Assembly: GCF_900106565.1 (NCBI RefSeq)
Contig: NZ_FNNJ01000005.1
Coordinates: forward strand, 1 to 64,000
From: Lutibacter oricola
GTDB lineage: Bacteria > Bacteroidota > Bacteroidia > Flavobacteriales > Flavobacteriaceae
DNA length: 64,000 nucleotides
Direction: 5' to 3'
Shown here: piece by piece, positions 1-15,000 of the stretch
Layout: each line of letters starts with the position of its first letter
Numbering within the stretch: the stretch's first letter is position 1
Position numbers and translations under genes: made by a program
Notes under the pieces: model-generated
What the model was told of the DNA's origin: nothing
Seen by the model: only the letters and a program-made list of their open reading frames with translations
The model's database searches: none

Positions 1-3000
1 GTATCGGTACTTACGGCATTGGTTAGGCTTACGGTGAACAGTCCATTGCTGTTTGGTTCACTTGCCTGATTCGTTGCTGCTATACTTACCGCTGAAGCGT
101 CATCATCAACTATAGTTCCTATTGCTACTGCTTCTGAAATGGTTGCCAAGCCTGTAATTCCACTTAGGGTTACCGTATAAGTCTCTGTTGACTCTACTAA
201 ACTATCATCTGTAATAGCTACCGTAAAGGTCTCTGTTGCACCATCTGCTGAATTTGCGAGGAAACTTACTGTACCTGTTGTTGCTGTGTAATCTAATCCT
301 GCTATTGCACTTGTGTTGTTACTTGTTGCATAATTCACGGTAAAGCTATCCTGTACATCTCCTGTTAAAGTTACTGCAAAGGTTGCTACTCCTGCATCTT
401 CATCTACACTTACATTGGCAATTGATACACTTGCTGCATCATTATCGATAATTGTAATATTTGAACTACCGTCTAAAATTGTAATTGGTTGCCCATTATC
501 TTCACTTATAGAAATAGTTCCTGTAAATGATTCAGTAGGTTCTAAAACTAAGTCTCCTAAAATATTAATTGGAATATTTACCCCTGTACTTCCTGAAGGA
601 ATTACCACTAAATCTCCTGATTCAGAAATATAATCTGTAGTTGGTAAAGCTGTACCCGACACTGTAGAAAAACTTAAGACAACATCGCTTTGAGCAACAC
701 CATTCATAGTTACAACTAAATATCCTACTTGTGCTACATCTGTTTCTGTTATTGTGTTATCTGCAATTCTAATTGACAAGAAATCATCATCTGTAATAGT
801 CCCTATTGCCTGTGTATCAAAACTAACTAGACTATTACTAATAGATTCAAAATTTAACTCAAAACTCTCTAATGGTTCTGCTATTAGATCTTCCGAAGTT
901 GGAATTGTGATAGTGAAAGATTCAGGTGTTGTACCTGTGAAATTTAATGTTCCTGAGGTTGAAACATAATCTGAACTTGATAAAGCTGAATTATTGGCTG
1001 TTGAATAATCGACACTCACTCCTCCTTGCACATTTCCATTTAAAACAACTGTAAACACAGCATTATTTCCTTCATCAACTATAACATCAGAAACTGATAA
1101 AGAAGCTGAATCATTATCATTTAATGTTGCTATTGCTTGATTATCATAACTTACTAAAACATTAGAAATTCCAGATAAATTTAACATGAAATTCTCAACT
1201 ACTTCTAAATAATCATCATCATTTGTTAGAACTGTTATGGTATAAGATTCTGCATCGGTTCCCGTAAACGTTAATGTGTTAGCTGAGACTGTATAATCAC
1301 TATCAAATGTAGTTGCCGTACCATCATTTGTAGCATAATTAATACTAAATCCACCTTGAACATTCCCTGTTAAAGTAACTGTAAAAACTGCATTATTTCC
1401 TTCAACTACTGTAATATCTTCAACTGCTAAAGATGCTGAATTATTATCTGCTATTGTTACTGTTGCTTCATCATTATTTGTATCAATACTAGCATCAGCA
1501 TCTCCAGAAGTTATAGAATTTAAGGTAACTATTACTGTTTCTGAAGCTTCTAAAACATTATCGTTTACAACATTTACATTTATAGTAACTGATGTTTCAC
1601 CTGCTGGAATTGTAACAGTTCCTGTTAAAGCTGTATAATCATCTGTTGCTGTTGCGGTTCCTGTAATTAAATATTCAATTACTGTATCTACATCTGAAAC
1701 ATTACTTGTATTGATTGTAAATTGTCCATTATTTCCAGGTTCAGATGCAATTGCATCATTTGCTGAAATACTTATTAAGGCTGAGTCATCATCAGCAATT
1801 GTTACTGTTGCTGCTTCAGGTGTTCCTATTGAAATATTAGCATCTCCAGATGTTATTGCATTTAATGTTATTATAACAGTTTCTGAAGCTTCTAGAATAT
1901 CATTATTTATTACTGAAAGGTCGATTAGAGCATTAAATGAACCTGCTGGTATAGTTACCGTTTCTGTTAATGTTACATAGTCTTCGGCTGAATTTGCTGT
2001 TCCTGTTACCGCGTAACTTATAACTGTCGCTGTTGAAGAAGCCTGCCCAATACTTACTGTAAACTGACCGTTATTGTTTGGTTCTGCTGCATTAGGGTCA
2101 TTTGCAACTATACTTACCGTTGTTACATCGTTATCTGTAATTGTTCCTAATCCACTTGCATCAGAAAATGTGATTAATCTTCCTCCAAAATCATTCTCAC
2201 TTAAATCAACAGTAAATGTTTCTGTTGGTTCCAATATATCATCACCATTAACTACTATTGTTATAGTTTGAGTTTCTCCTGACGTACCACTAAAGTTAAT
2301 AGTCCCAGAATTTGCTACATAATCTAAACCTGCTAATGCTTCAACATTACTAGTTAAATAATTTACAGAGAATGGACCATCAGTACTTAACCCGATATGC
2401 GTAACTGTAAATTGATAATTAACTGTTGCTCCACCATCTACTTCAATTAAAGTAATATCATCAATTGAAAGTGTAACCTCATCGTTATCTCTAATTGTAC
2501 CAACCGCAGATGAAATAGGTCCGCTACTTAATGTTACATTTTGACTATTATTAACTAATGAACTTAAAATACCACTAAACAATTCTGTTGGTTCAGCAAT
2601 AATATCATCAGTAATATTAACTGAGACTGTTTGAGGGTTTGAATTTGAACCTCCAAAAGTTAATGTTGTAGAAGTTACAGCATCATAATCTGAACTCGAT
2701 AATGCAGATCCATTTGATGTTGAAAATATAACTGTTACTTCATTTTGAATTTCTAAACTAGATGTAATTGTAAACTCTGCTGTTCCTACATCTTCATTTA
2801 CAGTAAATCCTGCAATTGAAATAATAGCATTATCATCATCATTAATTATACTTGTTGCTGTATTGGTTCCTATTGTTACATGTTGATCATTATCGTTAAC
2901 TAACGTAATTTCACCAGTAAATGACTCTTGTGGTTCAGATATTAAATCACCTATTACCACAACAGGAATATTAACTGAAAGTGTATTTGCCGGAATTGTA

Positions 3001-6000
3001 TATTGAACTGTATTTTGTGCAATAAAATCAGTACCAACTGCTGTATCATTTGTTGTTGTGAACGAGATAATTATTGGCTCTTGAGCTAAATAATCTAATG
3101 TTGCAACAAAATTATATGTTGAATTACTATTAGTTTCTGAATTATTAAACCCTGTTAAAGTTATTGCATTTAATGGATCATCATCTACTATTGTACCTAA
3201 ACCTTCAGAATCATTAATAGTTGCAGTACCAGTAGATACTATGTTACTTAAATCTACCGTATAATACTCGTTTAAAGGTTCTGTTATTGAATTGTCTATA
3301 ATTGGAACTATAATAGTTTGTGTATCTCCTGTATTTGAACCAGCCATAAATGTTACGGTTCCAGTAGTTAACGTATAATCTGATGGTTGAACAGCTGGGT
3401 TTGTTGCTGCACCATTTGTTGTTGTATAATCTACAGTTAAATTATCTTGAATGTGACCTGTTAATGTTACTGTAAATATTGCTGTTCCTGACGCTACATC
3501 TTCAGCAACCTCAACATTATTAATAACTACACTTGCTGCATCATTATCGGTTATTGTACCAATTGCTGTTGGTGTTGAAATAGTAACATTCTGATTATTT
3601 GCAACTAAATTACTTATTGTACCTAATAATGTTTCTGTTGGTTCAACTAAATCATCATTATTAATTATTACTTCTACAGTTTGAACTAAATCATTAGTAG
3701 CACCAAAAGTTAAAGTTGTTGTAGCTACAGCAGTATAATCTGAACCTGCCAATGCTTGATTAATAATATTAGAAGTTGCAAAATCTACAGTAAATGTATT
3801 TTGAACTGCACTACTTAATGTTACTGTAAAGTTTGCTGTTACCGTGCCAACTTCAGATTCATTAATAGTAAACCCTGAAATTGATAATTCAGCTGAATCA
3901 TTATCGGTTATTGTATAAGTTGCACTTGATTTTGTTAAATCAACTTGCTGACCATTATAATTATTTTCACTAATTGAAGCTGTGTAAGTTTCTGTTGGTT
4001 CTATTACTGAATCGCCTAAAACGTCAATAGGTATATTTAAAGTTGTTTGTCCTGCTGGAATTGTAATTGTAGCATATGATGGTGTTGTGTAATCTTTAAG
4101 TACACCGTTTAATGCTGTTCCATCAAAAGTTGAGTAATCTAATACTATTGGATTTTCAGAAGCTATATCTGTACTTACGATATAATTTACAAGTTGTGTT
4201 CCATTAGTTTCAACAACTGTTTTATCTTCTAAAGTAATATGAACAATATCATTATCATTAATAGTTGATGTAGCAATTGCTGTTGTTATAGAAACGTTTT
4301 GACCATTTACTTCACTTAAGGCAATTGTTCCTGTGAAGGTTTCAATTGGTTCAGCAATAATATCACCTAATATACTTATAGGAATATTTACTGAAGTTTG
4401 CCCAGCTGTTAAGGTATATGATTGAGAGCTTTGAGCAACATAATCACTACCAGAAGACGTTTCAACATCGGATGTTGTAAACGTAATTATAATATCTTCT
4501 TGAGCCTCAATATTACTTCTAACTACAAAATTATCGACTTGTGTACTTTCAGTTTCAGTAATTGTAAATTCGCTAATTGTTAGTGCAAGTGGATCATTGT
4601 CTATAATTGTACCTAAACCTTGATAATCACTATCTGTAAATGAAGCACTACCTGTTGAACTGATATTACTTAAATTAATATAATAAGTTTCCGTAGGTTC
4701 AGCAATAACATCATTTAAAATAGTTACTATAATTGACTGAGTTGTTGTTCCTGTTGAACCACCAGCAAAAGTTACAGTTCCTGAAGCTAATGTATAATCA
4801 CTACCAGAAAGTGCATCAATATTAACTGCTGTATAATCAACCGTTAAATCATCTTGGATATCTCCTGTTAATGTAACAGTAAATGTAGCTGTACCATCAG
4901 CTTCATTTACACTCATATCATTTATTGAAATAGTTGCCGCATCAATAGCATCATTAATTACTCCCGTTGCTTGTGCTGAAGCTCCTCCCCCATTAAATGT
5001 AATATTTTGATTAGCCGCATCAACTAAATTACTAATTGTACCAAACAAATTCTCTGTAGGTTCAACAAAAGTATCATTAGTAATAGGAACTGTAACAGTT
5101 TGTGTTAATGCATTTGCTCCTCCAAAGTTTAATGTTGAAGTTACCGCAGTATAATCTGAGCCAGCTAAGGCCGAATCATCAGATGTTGCAAAATCTATTG
5201 TGAATGCTGTTTGGACAGTTTTATCCATGGTAATTGTAAAATCGGCTGTTCCAACAGCTTCATTTACAGTAAATCCAGAAATTGAAATTTGAGCAGCATC
5301 ATCATTGGTAATTGTTCCAACACCTGTATCTTTTGCTATTGTTAAGTTAGGATTTACTAAACCACCAATTCTTTGGTTACTTAATACAATATTAAAGGTT
5401 TCGTCTAATTCAACTTTTTCATCACCATTTATTAATATTTCTATGGTTTGTTCAGTTATAGGATTGTCTCCTCCAATAAATGTTAATGTTCCAGAATTCG
5501 CTACATAATCACTATCTACTGTTGTTGCTGTTCCGTTTGTTGTAGTATAATCAACAGTTACATTTTCTTCAACTGCTAACGAAAGACTAACAGTAAAAGT
5601 TAAAGTTTGTTGCCCTGAATCTTGTTCTACTATTGAAACATCATTTATACTAACTGCTGAACTATCATCATTTTGGATTGTACCAGTTCCTGTTTTTCCT
5701 ACTACTGGAATAGTTACATCCATACCTAAACCTAACGAATTTGGATCTATTAAACTTAAAACTACTGTAAATTCTTCATTTGCTTCTACTACCTCATCTT
5801 GATTTACAAGTACAGTAATAGTTTTAGTTGTTTCTGTCTCTCCAAAGTTCAACTGGCCTCCTGTACCTGTAAAATCTCCTGCACCTGCGATACCTGCCAA
5901 TGCAGTTCCATTACTTGCATAAAAGGAAACTGTAAACCCATCAACTACATCTGGACCAGTTTTTGTAACAGTAAAATCAAATGCCGTTGTTCCTGGCACA

Positions 6001-9000
6001 GTGCTTCCTTCATTTATAGAAACTGAATTAATAGCTAAAGTAGCTGCATCGTTATCTGTATTTGTTAGAGTTACGTCATCTGGATTTAAAACATCGTAAT
6101 TACTATCGGTTGTTTTAGTTGTATTTACTTTATTTTCTATACTGTAAGAAATTGTACCATCTACAATAGCATCATCTAATCCTGTTACTGTTACAGTTTG
6201 TGGTACATTCCAATTTGTATGATCAAACGTAAGTTCTAAATCTACTGTTCCTTCGGTTGTATCCTCTTCATCAACTATAACATCAACCACAACTTCATAA
6301 TTTTCTGAATCGGTTGCTGGTTGGCTTGTTAACTCTATTGTGAAAATTGCTTGTCCTCCATCTTCTGTAGTTATTGAAGTTATTGGGGTAACAATAAATC
6401 CGGCAGTATCATTATCATTATTTACAACAGCTACATCACTTGGGTTTTCTCCATTATAATTTGAGTCTCCCGAAGATGCTGCATTTGTTACAATATTGTA
6501 GCTTACATTACCATCAACTATTTCATCATCTTCACCTGTTACGGTTACTGTTTGAGGTTCATCCCAATTTCCAGCCGTAAAAGTTAGCGTAGTTGTACTT
6601 AAGTTTGAAGTTAAACTCTCAGTTAAGTCATCACTAGTTAATGTAATTGTTACATCATTGGTAGGTTCTGTATCTAAAACTACTGTAAATGTGGCTGTTC
6701 CACCACTTTCTGTTGTTGGAGCGCTTATTACTGAAACTGTAACACCTGCAGTATCATTATCTAAATTAATTGCACTAACATCTGCTGGGTTTACGTTTTC
6801 ATAACCAGATAAATCATCTGTAGCATCTGTATTAGTAGTTAATATAATTGTGTACGAAATATCTCCATCATCAACATCATCATTAACTCCTGTTACAGTT
6901 ACTGTTTGTGGAGTATCCCAATTACTTTCATTAAATGTTAATGTGCTCTTATCAACTGTTCCTTCAGTTAAATCATCACTCTCAACATTAAACACAACTG
7001 TTCCTGTTGGTGCAAAAGGTAAAACAACTGTAAATGTATCAGTTCCTAAATCTTCGGTAGTTGTAATGGCTGTTTCTGAAACTATAATAGTATTATCAGG
7101 TAATGCATTTACAGTAATATTAAAATTACATGTTTCTGAATTTCCTGCTTCATCATAAACAATATAAGTTACTGTTGTTGTACCTATATTAAAAGTTGCT
7201 GAACTTAGCTCGTTTATTCCTGAGGCTTGAGCTGAAACAGTTGTTGCTCCAGATAAAGCATAGGTTAATTTTGTAACTGCACAATTATCGCTATAAATTG
7301 GAGCTGATATTCCAGAAACTTCTACTGAAGTATCTCCTCCATTTTCAACATCTTGAGTAATATTTGATGGACAAAAAATTGTTGGGTTTTGAGTATCAGC
7401 TACTACCACGTCAAATGTTACAGTATCTGAATTAATTGGTATTGAATGATCAGCTACTGTCCAAGTAACTGTAGTTGTTCCAGTTTCAAAAATTTGTCCG
7501 TTTAATGTAGTATTGGATCCTGTAACAACAGTAGTTGCACCACTTAATGTATATGTAATTGTAGGTGAAATATCACAATTATCTGTAGGATTCCATAAAT
7601 CATTAGGGTGTGTATAAGTACAAACTCCACTATCTACTACTTCATTTCTATTGGTTAAATCGTCTAGCGTTGGAGCTTGTGTATCATCAATAGTAATTGT
7701 TGTTGAACAAACATCTGTTAAACCTGCATCGTCAGTTACTTTTAAGTAAATTGTGTTTCCACTAATTTCAGAACAATTATAACTTAACGATGAATTAAAA
7801 TTGGTTCCGTCTTTTGAAATTTCATAAGAAGTAATTCCACAATTATCGGTTGAATTATCATTTATTATTGAAGGAAGAACTGTTACAGTTCCGTCTCTTT
7901 CTAATTCTACATTTGCAACTTTACAATTTGCTTGAGGATCTTCAGTATCATTAACTGTTACCGTGTATGAACAAGTTTCAGAATTTCCAGAAGCATCAGT
8001 AGCTGTCCAAGTTACTGTTGTTGTTCCTTTATTAAATGGTACAGCTTGAATATCTGTACCTGTTCCTGTTGTTACTCCAGATAATGAATAGGTTAATGAA
8101 ACAACTCCACAGTTATCTGTTGCAGTTGCATTCCAATCTGTATTGCCATGTACGTGAGTACATTCACTAGGATCAGTTACTTCGGTTTGATTTGTTGAAC
8201 ATAAAGTAAAAGTAGGTTTTCTTGTATCAACAACCTCAACCGTTGCGTCACAAGTTGCTACATTTCCATTAACATCAGTTACTGTTAAAGTTACAGTATT
8301 ATTACCTAAATCTGCACATGTAAATGCTGTTTTACTTGCAACTCTTGAACTAATTCCACAGACATCAGTTGAACCGCCATCAATATCATTTCCTGTAATT
8401 GAAGCGTTTCCATCTGCATCTAATGGAATTGTAATGTTTTGACATATGGCATTAGGCAATACATTATCAACAACAGTTACAGTTGTTGAACAAATATTTG
8501 TTCTTCCAGCTATATCAGTAACAGTAAGTGTTACATTAACTGGTGTTCCAATATCACTACAGCTAAAAGTATTTGGGAATACTTCTCTAGTTGAAATTGA
8601 ACAATTATCAGATGATCCTGCTGAAATTGTATTAATATCTGCAGCAGATAACGAATAATTTCCTGCTGAGTTTAATTGAATTGTTATTGGTGTACATGCC
8701 GCAACTGGGTTTATAGAATCTTCTACAGTTACAGTAGCATTACACATTGAAACATTATTATTAGTATCTGTTACAGTTAATGTAACTGTATTTGCACCAA
8801 AATCTGCACAAGTAAAATCTGTTTTACTAGCTACAATACTTAATATTCCACAATTATCATTTGATCCATTATTAATATCATTTTCATTTATTGATGCATT
8901 TCCTAAAGCATCAAGTTGAATAGTTATATTTTGACAAATAGCATTTGGTAATTGATTATCTTCAACTACAACATCAAAAGTACATTGATTTGAATTTCCT

Positions 9001-12000
9001 GAACCATCAATTACTGTCCAAGTTACTGTTGTTGTTCCTTTATTAAACTCTTGTCCATTAAGATCTCTATTTGCTGGATTATCAGCAAGAACAGTATCTC
9101 CCGATAATGCGTAAGTTAAACTTGAAATAGTTGTACATGCATCGGTTGCAATTGCATTCCAAGTAGAATTATTATGTGTATAAGTACATTCATTAGCATC
9201 TGTATCAACAACTTTATTTGAAGTACAAGTAATTAATGGCTCAATTTTATCTTCAACAGTTACAAGTGCAGTACAAGTTGCAACATTGTTATTTGTATCT
9301 GTAACTGTAAGGGTAACTGTATTTGTTACTGGATTAGCTCCAATATTTGAACAATCAAAATTCGTTTTATCTAATGATAAACTAGTTATTCCACAAGCGT
9401 CTGTTGATCCATTATCAATATCATTAGCTGTAATAGTTGCATTACCAGATGCATCTAATTGAATTGTAATATCTTGGCATATTACAGTTGGTATTACTGT
9501 ATCTTCAACAGTAACAATAGCAGAGCAGGTGTCTGAATTTCCTGCTGGATCAGTTACCGTTAACACTACTTCATTTGCTCCAATATTTGAACAATTGAAT
9601 GTATTTGGGCTGGCTACTCTATTTAATGTACTTAAACAATTATCATAAGAGCCATTATCAATATCTAAACCTGTAATAGTTGCTTCACCATTTATATCTA
9701 AAGATACCGTAATGTTTTTACATACCGCAACTGGGTTTACATCATCTTCAATAGTTACCGTAGTATCGCAAGTGGAACTATTTCCATTAACATCGGTTAC
9801 AGTTAATGTTACCGTATTTACACCTACGTTTGTACAATCAAAAGATGTTTTACTTGCTGAAATACTAGCTATTCCACAAGCATCATTAGATCCATTATTT
9901 ATATCCGAAGCTAAAATAGTTGCATTACCTAATACATCTAAATATAATGTTACTGGTTTGCACAAAGCAGTTGGTGGTGTTACATCTGCTACTGTTACAA
10001 TTGCATCACAGGTAGCAACATTTCCATAATTATCTGTAACGGTAAGTGTAACTCTATTTGTACCAACATCTACACAATCAAATGAATTTGGTGAAACCTC
10101 AAAAGTAGCTATACCACTAGGGTCTGAAGAACCTAATGCGATTGCATTTATATTTTCTGTTGATAATGAATAGCTTCCTGTATTGTCTAAATTAACAGTA
10201 ATTGGGTTACAAACTGTAGTTGGAGCTTCATTATCTTCAACAATTACTTGGTAAAATCCAGTATTACTATTTCCATAAATATCTGTAGCTGTCCAAACAA
10301 CTGTATGAGTTCCAACAGTAAATGTTTCGCCCATAATACTTGTTAAAGCGTCAGTTCCTACAATTGCACCTCCGTCTATTTGATAAGTAATTGTATTTAT
10401 TGTACAATTATCGGTCACAGCAATATTCCAACTACTATCTGCTGTACTATTTGCTTCATAAGTACTTAAGCCTGCGTTTACATTTCTTGTTTGTGTTGCA
10501 ATAGGAATTAAGTTTGGTAATTGTGTATCAGTAATAGTAAATGCAGTTGTACATGTTGCACTAACATTGTTACTTAAATCATATAATCTCCAAATTACAT
10601 TAGTAATCCCAACAGGTATTTGAGCTCCTACTAAAGTAGTATTTACATCTGTGCCTACTTCTGGAGCTCCATCTATAGAATATGTTAATTTAGAAACTCC
10701 CGCGTTATCCTTAAAATCAAAAGGATCAAACTCTGAACTTGTTACTGTTAAAAAACAAGACCCCAAATCAGCTTCTCTAGTAACTGCTACATCTGCACAA
10801 CTATTAATAACAGGTTGTTCAATATCTGTCACAACTACTTGAATTGTACAAGATGTTGAATTATCACTTTCATCAGTAGCTGTCCAAACTACTGTAGTTA
10901 TACCAATTGGAAAAGTGCTACCTGTAAGGGTTGCTGTATTATTATAATCGTTTTCTAATGTAACTATGCAATTATCTGAATAATTTGTAGGGTTAAACTC
11001 GTTTCCTAACCCTGTATAATATGCTTTATTTGTATCTGTATTTCTGTTGAATTGATTTCCAACATCACCTAAAGGGCAATTTAATGTTGGAGATAGATTA
11101 TCTGTAACAGTAATATCGAAACTGTATGTTAAAATGTTCCCTGATTCATCTACTACTATATATGACACTTCTGTTATTCCTACTGGAAATTCATAATCAG
11201 GAACAGCATATGAAGGAGAAATTGTTATCACTAAATCTTCTTGGGCTGTTACATTATCTATAAATGTAGGAGGCGTATAATCTACTTTAGCATTACAACT
11301 AGCTCCTGCATCAACAGAAATACTTGAAGGTGCATTTTCTAATCTTGGTAATTCCGTATCAACAATATAAGCGTAAAAGTTAGCTGAACCAACATTACCG
11401 CTATCATCAGTTGCTTCCCAAGTTACCGAGTTCTCTCCCATTTGCATTTGCAAATCATCTAGTGTAGCTACACCAAATTCATTTACAATTTTAGTTACAA
11501 TTCCACAGTTATCTGTTGCAGTAACATCATCAAACTCACCATCTTTTACGGTGTAATAATTTTTATGTAAATCTGTACTTCTAATTTGATTTCCTGGTAC
11601 TACAAGTATTGGTGCTTCATCATCTGTTATTGTTAAAACAAACGAGCAGCTATTTTCTTTACCTCCTGAATCAGTAGCGGTCCAAGTTATTGTAATCTGA
11701 CCGGTGGTTGCTCCATTGTTATGACCTCTAGGAATACTTACACCAGATAGTGTATTTGTTCCAGTAACTTCAACCAATGTTTCAGGATGGATAAAACTCC
11801 AGGATAACAATGGTGTTGTACAATTATCATCAAAAGCTAATAGGTCAAACTCATTTCCTAGAACTTTATATTCACAAGTTCCTGCATCGGCACTTCTGGT
11901 TTGATCTTCAATACACGTTAAAGTTGGAGCTGTATCTGTTACAACTACATCAAAAGAACAAGTTGAAACATTATCGTTATTATCTGTTGCTGTATAAGTA

Positions 12001-15000
12001 ACTGTTGTTGTTCCAACACTAAATATACTTCCTGAATTATGAGTTGAAATAAACGATTTTACACCTGCACAATCATCAGTAGCCACAAGAGCTGGCCAAG
12101 AAACATTAACCTGACAGTTATTACCTGTTGCTTTTGCAGTTATTGGTTCTGAAGGACAATTTGAAATTATTGGTGATTCATTATCATATACGGTAACTTT
12201 TTGAACATATACTGTTTGGTTTCCTTCTTCATCTGTAAATTGCCATCTTACATTAGTTGTACCTAATAAAAATGTAGCAGGGGCATTATTTGTAATTGTT
12301 ATATCTCCAACAGCCGAACAATTATCGGTTACAGTTGGAGGTGTTAATGTAAAGGTATTTGTACAAGTTCCTGGGTCTACATTTACTGTTACATCATCAA
12401 ATGGTAATTGAAGCTCTGGAGCTTCTTCATCATTAACCGTAAAAGTAAATTCGCATGAATTTGTATATTCAGTTCCTCCTATTGTTTGAGTAGCAGTCCA
12501 AGTTATTGTATTAACTCCTTTAGGAATTGAAGCTCCTGCTAAAGTAGTATTTGAAGGTGCACCTACTAGATTATGAGTCATTGTTCTTGCATCTCCTGAA
12601 ATAGAAGTAAACGTTGCATCAAAATCTGTATTATCTAATGGAATTGTATAACTACAAGAACCTGTATTGGTAACTTCAGTATTATTATTTGGACAATCAA
12701 TAATTGGTTTAAATGAGTCTACTACAGTAACATTAACATTACATGTTGCTGTGTTTGGTGTTCCTGGATTTCCATCTTCTGCTGTCCAAGTTATTATATG
12801 ATCTCCTATATTTAAATGCTGACCATTGATATACCTTGTACCTGTTAAACTATTTGTGTAAGATGTAACTACACAATTATCAGTTACTGAAGGTGTAAAC
12901 TCATCACCTTTAATATAATAGTAATCTACGTATGGGTGCGTATATTCTCTATAGTATGTTTCAGTTGGGCAATCAATAACTGGCGAAATATCATCAGTTA
13001 CTGTAATTTTTTGTGTATGATATACATAATTTCCTCTTGCATCTTTTGCTCTCCAATAAATATTAGTTTCACCTAAATTAAAAGTAGTATCGTTTGTTGA
13101 TTGTGTATAAGTAATTGCTGCAGGAGCATCGCAATTATCAGTAGCTGTTGGCACACCAACATCAACACCTGTTGCAGTACAACTACTTCCTGCATCAACA
13201 CTTACTGTAATATCTGCAGGCCAAGTTACAACTGGAAATTGATCATCGTAAACATGAATATTATATGTACAACAAACATTAGTATCACTACCATTTGTTG
13301 CTGTCCATGAAACTGTAGTAACACCCTTATTAAGAATTACACCATTTAATGTTGTTGAACCTGAACCAGTTGTTGCCCCCGATAAAGTGTAAGTTAAAAC
13401 TGTTGTTGGCGTTGTTGATGAAATATCTAATTCTGTATTTTGAATAATATAAGTACATACACCTGGATCTGTTGGTCGTCTTTGAAAACCTCTACAAGTA
13501 ACCGATGGTGGATCATCAGTATTAATTGTAATTGTTGTAGTACAATTTGTTACATTGTTGTTTGTATCTGTTATTGTCCAATTAACTACAGTTGTACCAG
13601 CAGCGATTTGTTCACCTGCCAATGTATTTGTTCCGTTATAATCATTTGTAACAGTTACTGTTGAGCAATCATAAATTCCATAGGGGTTAAATTCGTGATC
13701 ATAAACTGTATAATAGTTTTGTCCCTCATCTACTTCTCTACAAATAGAAGTAATACAATTTAATGTAGGTGCATCATCATCAACAACTGTTACTGTTTGA
13801 GTAGTGCTTACTCTATTTCCATGAATATCTTCAACATACCAAGTAACCGTAGTTACTCCTATATTATATGTAGCATCTATTTGATTGTTCCATACATTTA
13901 AAACACCACAATTATCACTAACAACTGGGGTTCCTAAATTTACATTTGTTGCAAAACATCCTGAATTTGTGTTTCTTGTAAGATTAGCTGGAGCAGTAAT
14001 TACTGGATCTTCATTATCACTTACAATAACATAAAAACTACAATCATTTGTGTACTCAGTTCCATCTACAGTTTGCGAAGCTGTCCAAGTAACTAAAGTT
14101 GTTCCTTGAGGAAAAACTGCGCCATCTAATGTAGACGATGAATTATAATCATTTATTAAAGTTGCTCCTGCAGTTGTAGAAATTGCATTAAATTCTGTTC
14201 CTGAAACAGTATAGAAACACTCTCCGGTATCTGTATTTTTAGACTGGTCGCCTACACAAGTAATAGCAGGGTATAAATCTGAAACCACATTTACTGTTAT
14301 AGTACAAGTTTCAATATTTGCTGGTGATGCAGAATCTGTAGCAGTCCAAACAATTGTATTTACACCTTCGTTTAATTGAACTCCTGTTAAATTAGTTCCT
14401 GAACCTGTAGTTGCTCCTGAAAGCACATATTCATAAGTGTCTATACTACAATTTTCAGTAACAACAGGTTTAAACTCATTGGTACCAACTACATAATAGT
14501 TTTGCCCTATACCATAAACTCTTGTATAATCAGAAGAAGGACAATTAATTACTGGCTTAACATCATCAACTACAGTTATTTGTAATGTTTTTATAGTTTC
14601 ATTTCCGTAATTATCTTTAACACTCCAAGAAACATTAGTTGTTCCTACTGGGAATTTAACATAAGCTAATGATCTATAACTATTGTAATCATTTATTACA
14701 GTATAATTTGCAGAAGTACAATTATCTGTAATAGCTTGCGGATCAAATTCTGTTCCTACAGCTGTATAATAGCAATCTGTACTAGATGTTGATTTAGTTA
14801 TTGAAACCACAGCATCTGTATTACCGGTAAGGTTATACTCAGGAGATGTAACATCGTTAACATCTACTTGGTATTGGGTAGTAGCAATATTTCCACCACT
14901 ATCAGTTACCGTCCAAACAACAACAGTAATTCCAACAGGAAATTCGTAACCATCTAAGGTTACTAAACCGTTTAAATTATTTGTTAATGTATATGAAGGG

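Noticed and set aside
1-6060. Regular ~345-bp periodicity as a possible CRISPR or satellite array
   Set aside because: It is protein-level repetition of Calx-beta units with diverged DNA, not short identical repeats with spacers.
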